Shown: positions 35,927 to 42,526 of the stretch, in pieces
Position numbering within the stretch: position 1 is the stretch's first letter
Layout: each line of letters starts with the position of its first letter
Assembly: GCA_965237635.1 (NCBI GenBank)
Contig: CBDEFX010000001.1
Span: 1,674,001-1,738,000 of the forward strand
Source of the DNA: CBDEFX01 sp965237635
GTDB taxonomy: Bacteria > Chloroflexota > Dehalococcoidia > Lucifugimonadales > CAUZJF01
Direction: 5' to 3'
Length of the DNA: 64,000 bases
Translations under genes and position numbers: made by a program
Notes under the pieces: generated by a model
What the model was told of the DNA's origin: nothing
Database searches by the model: none
What the model saw: the letters and a program-made list of their open reading frames with translations, nothing else

Positions 35927-36127
35927 GACGATCCTGGTTGCAGGCCACCTGAATTGCAGGGTCTCGTAGCTGTCTATACGGCGGCTTAAGCCCAAGAGGA
36001 CTTTGAGATGCTTGCTACAGTTGCGCTCTGAGTCGGTATAGGCCCCATCCCTATTCCGGTTTGCCCGGCGCAACAGCAAGAGCAGCGATGATTCCGGGCA
36101 ACGAAAAAGACTCCTATAATAAGGGAA

Positions 36128-36156
36128 GGGGGGCCGCTAGGTCCTAGCGGCCCCCC
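36128..36156. terminator. Bidirectional hairpin terminator
   Basis: A perfect 13-bp stem (GGGGGGCCGCTAG and CTAGCGGCCCCCC) with a 3-base loop, between the hypothetical gene and the convergent SNF2 remnant. T-rich flanks are short, so it may work in either direction. Confidence 0.65.
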
Positions 36157-36188
36157 TCTTGCGCACCCGGTCAGCGCCCTGCGCCTGC

Positions 36189-36822
36189 CTAGCCAGCAGG
36201 CAGGCCGATCAACTCCTCCTCTCTTTCCTGTTCCAAACTGAGCGCCCACTCGAATAGGGAGAGGGACGCAGCTTCCTTCTTGCCGCGACGGCTCTGCTTC
36301 TCCACCGGTTCCTCGGCCATGAACTCTCCCCAGGAGAACAGCGACTGCTGCGTCTCTGGGGCTTCGTCGTGGTGATGGCCGTTGGCTGCGCCAACCTCTA
36401 CCGTGGCTCCCGTTCCGTTCCGATGCGCCCCGACCACCACTGGCTCCGGCTCAACCTCCACCGCGTGCCACCCTTCGTCCACCAGCAGCTCCTCTGAGAG
36501 GGCCTTGGCCTGTCTTGCCTGAGCGAAGACCTCCTCCACCGACTCCTCTTCTTCCTCCCCCTCACCGTTGACGATCTTCCTTGCCAGGGCCAGCATCAGG
36601 TCGTCTCCGTCATCCCCATAGGCCGCAAGCCCGTCCTCGGGCAGCTCCCCTTCTACCGCCAGGGAGCTTTGCAGCTTTTTGGCGACCAGTTTCAGAGCGT
36701 CGCTTTGCAAGGTTCCCCTGTAGGCCATGAACACCACTCTTACCGGCCGGGTCTGGCCGATGCGCCACGAGCGGCGTGACGCTTGCCGCATGGTGTAGAC
36801 CGAGTAGTCGCACTCAGTTCTG
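36189..36822 (-). pseudogene. SNF2-family helicase, C-terminal remnant cut by element integration
   Basis: About 210 C-terminal residues of a SNF2/Rad54-type ATPase. The frame runs from the integration core: RTECDYSVYTMRQASRRSWR then IGQTRPVRVVFMAYRGTLQS (helicase motif VI QxxRRxxRIGQ), followed by DALKLVAKKLQSSLAVEGEL and an acidic tail (GEGEEEEESVEEVFAQARQA). All upstream motifs are absent; the gene is cut at TCGATTG (36823-36829) by island B. The N-terminal half is not found at the right end of the island within this window. Confidence 0.85.
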
Positions 36823-38386
36823 CAATCGACACAACATCCTCGGTCGGGATGGCCAGGGTCAGGTTGACCTTGTTGTTCCGGTCGATGGTGGCCCCGTCGA
36901 GAAGGAGCTCAAGCACCTCCCTGCGCCCCTTGTCGGACAGGCCGTCCAGCTTGTCTCCGGCCCGTTGCGTCCATTCGAAGACGTGCTCCGCCAGCGCCCG
37001 CTTCTCCGCCTGCGCCGACTCCCTGGCACGGTGGTCGTCCAGCTTCGCCCGGAGCGTCTCCAGACGTTCCGTGATGAACCTGCGCTGATGGTCGAGCTGC
37101 TTCTCGGTGATCTTCCCCGACACGAAGAGCCTGATGGCCCGGTCCTCCTCCATCTGGACCTTTTGCAGGTCGCGCTCCGCCTTGGCGATCTCATCGGCCA
37201 GTCCGCCGCCCTTCGCCTGGGCGTCCAGGGCCTCGATGCTGGCGACGATAAGGTCCGGGTTCTCCAGCATCTTCTTGACCTCGCCCCAGACCAGCCCCTC
37301 AAGCAGTTCCGCCCTGATGTAGGGGCGCTCCCGGCACCTGACGCCCTCGTTCATCATTCCGTAGCAGTTGTAGTAGCGTCGGGGAGTGTCCAGCTCGTAA
37401 ATGTAGGTCTTGCCGTCGCGCGTGGCGCTCTGGCGTCTGTTGGCCCGGCAGCCCATGAGAAACCCGCACTCGGCGCACCTGACCAGGTGCTGCAAGAGAT
37501 AGAAGAGCTTGGTGTTGCGGCCCGAACGGGTCAGCCGGCGCTTCTTGGCCTCCTGCGCCTGCTCCCAAATCTCATCGTCCACGATGCGCGGGAAGGGCAC
37601 CTCGACCCACTCGTCCTCCGGGCGGCCGTATCTCCTCGTCCCGTGCTCGGTGGCGACGTGGCGGACCTTTCCGAACCACCAGGTGCCCCTGTAGGACTCG
37701 TGCCTCAAGATGCGAGTGACGGTGCCGTCCAACCACTTCCCGACGGCCCTGGGCGTGGGGACTCCCTCGGCGGTCAGCTGCTTGGCAATGAGCCGAGCCC
37801 CCATTCCCTTGTGGACGTACATGTGGAAGACGCGGCGGATGACCTCGGCATCGGCCTCCACGATCTCCGGCCTGCGGCCCTCTCCGAGCCGGTAGCCGAA
37901 GGGGACGTTGTTGACCGGGATGCGGCCCTGCTTGGCCGAGCCGCGCTTGCCCATCGAGGCCCTCTCCCGGAAGTTGTCAAGCTCTATCTTGCCGATGGCG
38001 GCCATCAAGCCGAAGGTCTTCATGTCGATGGCGTCCATCACGGCTTCGAGGTCTATCTGGTACGCCTCGATGACCTCCATGAGGGCGGCTGCGGGGTACA
38101 TGCCCCGGCTGAGCCGGTCTGACTTCCAGCAGACGACGGTGTCGAAGCGTCCCCGCTTGGCGTCGGCCAGCATCCTCTGGAACTCCGGGCGGTTCTTCGA
38201 CCATCCCCTGCCCACCTCCTGGTAGCGGGCCGTGATGGTCAGCCCCCTGCGCTGGCAGTGCGCCTCCATGTCGGAAATCTGCTCCGATATGGAGGTCTTT
38301 TCCTCCGTGTCCTGGCTCTTGTCCGAGACGCGGGCGTAGATGGCCGCCCGTTTCGTCGCCGTCTTCCTATCGGTCCTCATCGCCAT
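36740..38386 (-). CDS. Large serine recombinase (LSR3)
   Basis: The integrase of island B, with the same architecture as LSR1: RAAIYARVSDKSQDTEEKTS with the catalytic Ser, CWKSDRLSRG, NVPFGYRLGEGRRPEIVEAD, zinc-ribbon cysteines (CAECGFLMGC and CYGMMNEGVRC) and a C-terminal coiled coil. AGAAGGAGGCAATC precedes ATG 38386. From ATG to the core it is 1,564 bases, identical in length to LSR1. After VVSI it reads about 28 residues of the SNF2 target out of frame, to a stop at 36740. Confidence 0.93.
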   Translation of the reverse strand: MAMRTDRKTATKRAAIYARVSDKSQDTEEKTSISEQISDMEAHCQRRGLTITARYQEVGRGWSKNRPEFQRMLADAKRGRFDTVVCWKSDRLSRGMYPAAALMEVIEAYQIDLEAVMDAIDMKTFGLMAAIGKIELDNFRERASMGKRGSAKQGRIPVNNVPFGYRLGEGRRPEIVEADAEVIRRVFHMYVHKGMGARLIAKQLTAEGVPTPRAVGKWLDGTVTRILRHESYRGTWWFGKVRHVATEHGTRRYGRPEDEWVEVPFPRIVDDEIWEQAQEAKKRRLTRSGRNTKLFYLLQHLVRCAECGFLMGCRANRRQSATRDGKTYIYELDTPRRYYNCYGMMNEGVRCRERPYIRAELLEGLVWGEVKKMLENPDLIVASIEALDAQAKGGGLADEIAKAERDLQKVQMEEDRAIRLFVSGKITEKQLDHQRRFITERLETLRAKLDDHRARESAQAEKRALAEHVFEWTQRAGDKLDGLSDKGRREVLELLLDGATIDRNNKVNLTLAIPTEDVVSIAELSATTRSTPCGKRHAARGASARPGR

Positions 38387-38409
38387 GATTGCCTCCTTCT
38401 CGTATTCCC

Positions 38410-38532
38410 CTGAAATAAAAGAAGACCCGCCTCCTGTCGGAAGCGGGTCTGCGAGTAGTACAATTACTTCGCACTGCCTGCTACTACAGGTGGCGCCACG
38501 GCCCGGGATGTTCACGCATCGCCGGGCCAACT
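38410..38532 (-). ncRNA. LSR leader RNA, copy 3, with intrinsic terminator
   Basis: Minus-strand leader of LSR3. It begins GTTGGCCCGGCGATGC, has the GGCCCGG/CCGGGCC stem, CCTG/CAGG hairpin with loop TAGTAG, TGCGA/TCGCA stem around TTGTACTAC, and terminator at 38423-38450 followed by TCTTTTATTTC. Against copy 1 most differences fall in loops, while the coding start just after it has diverged. Confidence 0.7.
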
Positions 38533-38630
38533 TCTTTGTCTGCCCTCCATTTTACCCCGCTGGACAGGGGGGCGTCAAAGCGCGTCCCCGCGCCGCCGAT
38601 GCCATTGGCGTGCCATTGTCGGTGCCTCGC

Positions 38631-39866
38631 TCATCTCTTCGGGTTGTCCTCCGAGAGGGCTTCCCCCGCCGTCGGTGGCGGGCCGCGCAGCTCCATCGCC
38701 TGCCTCGTCCGGTCAAGCTCCGCCGCCAGCATCTTCTCGTCGGGCAGGGTGATCCGGTACTCCGCGGCCATCACGTTGTTCGACAGCCCCTCGAGGGCGT
38801 ACTGGGCCAGCGCCTCGTCCTTCTCGGAGCAGAGGATCAGTCCCACGGGCGGGTTCTCGCCCTCGCGCACCCAGCGCTCGCGCGCGTAGTTGAGGTAGAG
38901 GTGCATCTGCCCTGCGTCGGCGTGGGTGAACGCCCCGATCTTCAGGTCGATGACCACGAGACATTTCAGGCCCCGGTGATAGAACAGCAGGTCAACCCTG
39001 TACCACCGGCCGCCGACGCGCAGACGCCTCTGCCTGCCCATGAAGCAGAAGTCGTCTCCCAGCTCCATGAGGAAGGTCTCCAGGTGGCGTATGAGCGCCT
39101 CTTCGAGGTCGCTCTCGGAGTATTCGTCCTTGAGATCGAGGAACTCCAGGACGAATGGGTCCTTGATCTCCTCCTCGGGCAGAACGGCGTCTCCGGGGCT
39201 GGGCTTCCGTCCCCGCGTGAGCATGGCGGCCCTGTTCCTCGAGAGGGCCGTGCGCTCGTAGAACTGGGAGCCGATCTGCCGGTCGATCTGCCGGACCGAC
39301 CATCCGCCTCTCAGCGCCTCCGTCTCGTAGAACTCGCGGGCGTTCTCGTCCCTGACGGACAGGAGCCGCACGTAGGCGGACCAGGGCAGCGGAAAGGCGG
39401 TCAGCAGGTCGTCGAAGCCCACCTCGACGGAGGGGGCTTCCAATTTGCCAGACGGCGTCTGGAGAATCTGCCGTTCGGGGAGTAGAGCCAATTTTGCAGA
39501 CGGTGTCTGGAGAATTCGGTCGGTCGGATAGGCTAGGTAGAACAGGCGCATGTTGTAGATGTTCCGAAGTGAGAAGCCGCGTCCAAACCGCACGGCCAGG
39601 TCCTCCGCCAGCCTTTCGACGAGCGCCGCTCCGTACTCGGCCCTGTCCTCTCCCGACTGCTCGAACTCGACGATGCGCCGTCCGATGAGCCAGTAGGCGG
39701 CGGTCATGGCGGCGTTCACCGAGCGGGCGGCCGACTCCCTGGCCGCGTCGATGATCTTCGACACGTCCCCGAAGACGGCCCGGTACGGAGCGTCGAGCCC
39801 GCCGTTCGGCGCCGTCTTCTTCACCATTCGCCGCTCCGACTTATCCGGCTTGTTTGGGAAGCCCAT
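38631..39866 (-). CDS. DUF1016 (YhcG-type) PDDEXK nuclease protein, copy 3
   Basis: An intact 411-residue protein: AVFGDVSKIIDAARESAARS, MTAAYWLIGRRIVEFEQSG, FGRGFSLRNIYNMRLFYLAY, and the nuclease core YRVDLLFYHRGLKCLVVIDL with KIGAFTHADAGQMHLYLNYA. An inserted peptide repeat, ILQTPSAKL and ILQTPSGKL, at about residues 127-155 is encoded by two CCAGACnnnGTCTGG-type palindromes. The start overlaps the stop of the small upstream gene (TGATG). The target of the nuclease is unknown. Confidence 0.9.
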   Translation of the reverse strand: MGFPNKPDKSERRMVKKTAPNGGLDAPYRAVFGDVSKIIDAARESAARSVNAAMTAAYWLIGRRIVEFEQSGEDRAEYGAALVERLAEDLAVRFGRGFSLRNIYNMRLFYLAYPTDRILQTPSAKLALLPERQILQTPSGKLEAPSVEVGFDDLLTAFPLPWSAYVRLLSVRDENAREFYETEALRGGWSVRQIDRQIGSQFYERTALSRNRAAMLTRGRKPSPGDAVLPEEEIKDPFVLEFLDLKDEYSESDLEEALIRHLETFLMELGDDFCFMGRQRRLRVGGRWYRVDLLFYHRGLKCLVVIDLKIGAFTHADAGQMHLYLNYARERWVREGENPPVGLILCSEKDEALAQYALEGLSNNVMAAEYRITLPDEKMLAAELDRTRQAMELRGPPPTAGEALSEDNPKR

Positions 39867-40087
39867 CAGTCCTGCTCCTCGCCGCCGTCCGGCGACGGGT
39901 CCGTCCCCGGAGCGGGCGTGTCCGTGTCGTCCTGGGCCAGCCTGAGCAGGATGGTCCCGAGGCGGCGCAGCCGTTCCTCGGCGTCGGGCGCGGGCTTGAA
40001 GTCGATCCCGACGACCCTCATCTCCGGGGCGTCCTTGGCGGGCTTCTCCCGTCTTTTCCGGTGGTTCTTCTTGGTGGTATCTTTCAT
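39866..40087 (-). CDS. Small conserved protein coupled to DUF1016, copy 3
   Basis: A 73-residue protein starting MKDTTKKNHRKRREKPAKDA, with VVGIDFKPAPDAEERLRRLG in the middle and an acidic tail (DGGEEQD). It shares the PAPDAE(D/E)RLRRL core with 28354-28581 and the same TGATG overlap with its DUF1016 gene. The basic N terminus and amphipathic helix suggest binding to nucleic acid or to the partner protein. Confidence 0.72.
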   Translation of the reverse strand: MKDTTKKNHRKRREKPAKDAPEMRVVGIDFKPAPDAEERLRRLGTILLRLAQDDTDTPAPGTDPSPDGGEEQD

Positions 40088-40250
40088 GTTGCGTAGTCGC
40101 AGCGGCGTCCGGTGGGCCGCTGGCCTCTCGTTGCGGGTTTGCGGCTGGTCCGGCGGCGCCGACGGTAAGGGGGCGAGCGCCGGCCGGACTCCATGCCGTC
40201 TCAGGCCCCGCCGTGCCGCCGTTGCGCCTGCGCCCGGCGGGGCCTCTGGT

Positions 40251-40583
40251 CTAGCTCTCCTCCCTGAAGAAGGACATCTGCAAGCCCTCGCCGATGAGGA
40301 TCTGCAGGCCGCCGGGTATCCGGCAGGCGAAGCGGACGATGGAGAGCATCGCTCCCCCTGCGGGCTCGACGCCCTTGCGCCAGCGGGACACCTGCTTGGG
40401 GTCCACGCCGAGGGCTCTGGCGAAGCCGCGCCAGCTGAGGCCGGCGGCCTCCTTGAGGCGCTCCAAGCGCTTGGGGAAGTCCTCCATCAGGACGCCGCTC
40501 TCCAGGGGCTGCGTCCCATCGGCTCCGGGGCTGTGATGTGGGGTCCCGTCGAAACGGGCCGTACCGTTAGTGTTGTTGTTCAT
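40251..40583 (-). CDS. XRE-like HTH regulator
   Basis: A 110-residue protein. After a polar N-terminal stretch comes MEDFPKRLERLKEAAGLSWR and GFARALGVDPKQVSRWRKGV, a Cro/CI helix-turn-helix, then ILIGEGLQMSFFREES. GGAGGAGAGCG precedes ATG 40583, so the long form is likely. It overlaps the upstream HTH gene by 17 bases. It resembles the protein at 55290-55535. Probably regulates the element. Confidence 0.8.
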   Translation of the reverse strand: MNNNTNGTARFDGTPHHSPGADGTQPLESGVLMEDFPKRLERLKEAAGLSWRGFARALGVDPKQVSRWRKGVEPAGGAMLSIVRFACRIPGGLQILIGEGLQMSFFREES

Positions 40584-40851
40584 CGCTCTCCTCCAATCTG
40601 AACAGGTCGTGAAACTCGTCTACTTGGAGGGCCTTGAGCATCCGGCGGCGGATGCGACCGGAGGGAGCGCGCCCCGTGTTGACCAGCGTCGACACGTAGC
40701 CGGGGCTGACCCCGACCTCCCTGGCGAGCCAGTTCTGGGAGCGGTTCAGCAGAGCCAGCCGCTTCCAGAGGGCCGCCGTGTCGAGCCGGACGACGATCCG
40801 TCCTCCGCGCCTCCGGGGGCCTTTCCGCTTATGGGTGTCCTGTGATGGCAT
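40567..40851 (-). CDS. HTH DNA-binding protein
   Basis: A 94-residue protein. The Arg/Lys-rich start (DTHKRKGPRRRGGRIVVRLD) precedes TAALWKRLALLNRSQNWLAR and EVGVSPGYVSTLVNTGRAPS, a helix-turn-helix, ending in FHDLFRLEESDEQQH. It is the intact counterpart of 25437-25748. It lies just downstream of the replication-relaxation gene in both islands, so the pair probably works together. Confidence 0.82.
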   Translation of the reverse strand: MPSQDTHKRKGPRRRGGRIVVRLDTAALWKRLALLNRSQNWLAREVGVSPGYVSTLVNTGRAPSGRIRRRMLKALQVDEFHDLFRLEESDEQQH

Positions 40852-40872
40852 GGTTCTCTCATCGCTCCTCGT

Positions 40873-42526
40873 TCATTGGGGCGGCAGGGCCTGGGGCGAG
40901 TTGCTGTCGCCGGGCGCGCGCCATGCGCGTCCCAGCGGCCCCAGGGCTGCCACGGCCTCCCTGTGGGAGACCCACAGGGGGACGTTGACCCTGGTGTGGT
41001 CGATCTCCTCCCGCGCCACGCGCAGGAAGTGGGTGGCGGCGATGTCGCTATCGAAGACGACCAGGACGGCGGGCCGCGTTCCGTGGTCGTCGGTGGGCCT
41101 GTGAGAAGAGTAGTAGCGCAGATAGGGGGCGAGACGGTCCGACATGGTTGAGGGCCGCACGGCGCGGCGCTCCCACTCCAGGAAGAAGGGCCATGATGGC
41201 GTCGCCTTTGCGAAGAATTCCGAAGGCGTCGGGGTTGACGGAGCGCATCCGGTCGTCGTGCCTGAAGTAGCGGGAGGCCCTCCTGGGCGGGTCGAGCTGG
41301 ACGACCTCCCACCCCAGCAGGGGGCCCTGCGCTGTGAGCGCGGCCAGGAAGATGTGGACGGCGGCGGTGTGCTCGACGTTCCTGAGAAGCTGTCGCGTCC
41401 TCCTGCCGGTGAGATTGCGCCACTCCAGGGGAGCCTCGTAGTCCTCGGGGGCGATGCTCCACCTCTTTCGGGCGACGGCTACGGAGGTGCGGTCCCTGCG
41501 GGCCAGCATCGCCAGCCCCCGGTCGGTGAGGGCCAGCCGTCCGCCCGCGCCCGGAGGCCGGGCCGCGAGTCCGAAGCCTTCGATGGGTATGACGATCTGG
41601 GACGCCCTCTGGGGCGAGACGTTCATCAGCCCGGCCAGCTCCCCGAGGGCGATCCAGGGCCAGTCGGAGATCAGGTCGAGGGCGCGCTTCTCGGCGGGCT
41701 TCAGCAAGACGGGCAGCATGTGGTCGGGGATGTCCCAGCCCGGCCCCTCGACGGCGAGGTCGTCGGGCGCGTCGGCGCGCTGCGGCTCAGGTTCCAGCGG
41801 CAGCCCGTGTCCGGGGGCCGCCCGGTCGAGGGCGCGGCGCAGGTCGGTCTCGGCGCCCATCCTGGCGGGAGTCCATATCCGGTCGCCAGCCCCGGCCAGG
41901 ACCGCATCGCGCTCCACGGCGAACAGGGCAGGGACGTCGGTGGTGGAGAGCAGCCTGCGGGCGTGCCTGAGCCGAGCGTCGTCGGCCATGAGGACGAGCA
42001 CCGTTCCGGGCAGCGGCCAGTCGCGCAGCCCCCAGAGCCGCCGGGAGAAGCCCGACCGGTCGGCGGTCAGTCCCTGCCGGACGACGCCGACGGTCTTCCC
42101 ATCGGGCAGCGTCATGGCGGCATCCAGGGGTATGGCCCGGTACCAGCGGAACCGCAGGGGGTATGAGACGTTGGAGACGGCTGAGGCGACGCCGTAGACG
42201 GAGGCCACGGCGTCGAGGCGCTCCATCAGGCTGCGCCTCCACTGCGCGGAGAGGGGACGGCGGCGCACCAGCTCGTCGAGGGCCATGTCCTCCTCGTCCG
42301 CAAGCCTGCGCAGCCCCGCGGCGGTGAGGTGGAACCTCCGGGCCGGGGGAAGCAGCTCCGTCCCGTGGGGTACAGCGGCGCAGAACCCGCCGGCCTCCAG
42401 CTTGTCGACCGCCTCGTAGACCGCGCCCCTGGACCAGCCCGTCACGGCGACCATCTCCAGCCTGTCGAGGAAGGGCATAGAGGCCAGGGCGCGGAGCAGT
42501 TCGGCTTCACATCCTTCGGGTCTCAT
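40873..42526 (-). CDS. Replication-relaxation family protein, frameshift near 41195
   Basis: About 550 residues in two frames. From 42526: an N-terminal winged helix (ELLRALASMPFLDRLEMVAV, TGWSRGAVYEAVDKLEAGGF), a middle domain (VLVLMADDARLRHARRLLST) and a second winged helix (EKRALDLISDWPWIALGELA). One base must be skipped at 41190-41200 to continue with PFFLEWERRAVRPSTMSDRL, YLRYYSSHRPTDDHGTRPAV and VFDSDIAATHFLRVAREEID, ending at 40873. It starts by ATGA overlap with the coupling-protein gene. Presumed to work in mobilisation or replication; it may stand in for the missing relaxase. Confidence 0.75.

Noticed and set aside
36128..36156. Attachment site or oriT hairpin
   Set aside because: Its position between two convergent genes fits a bidirectional terminator better, and it is about 670 bases away from the real integration junction.
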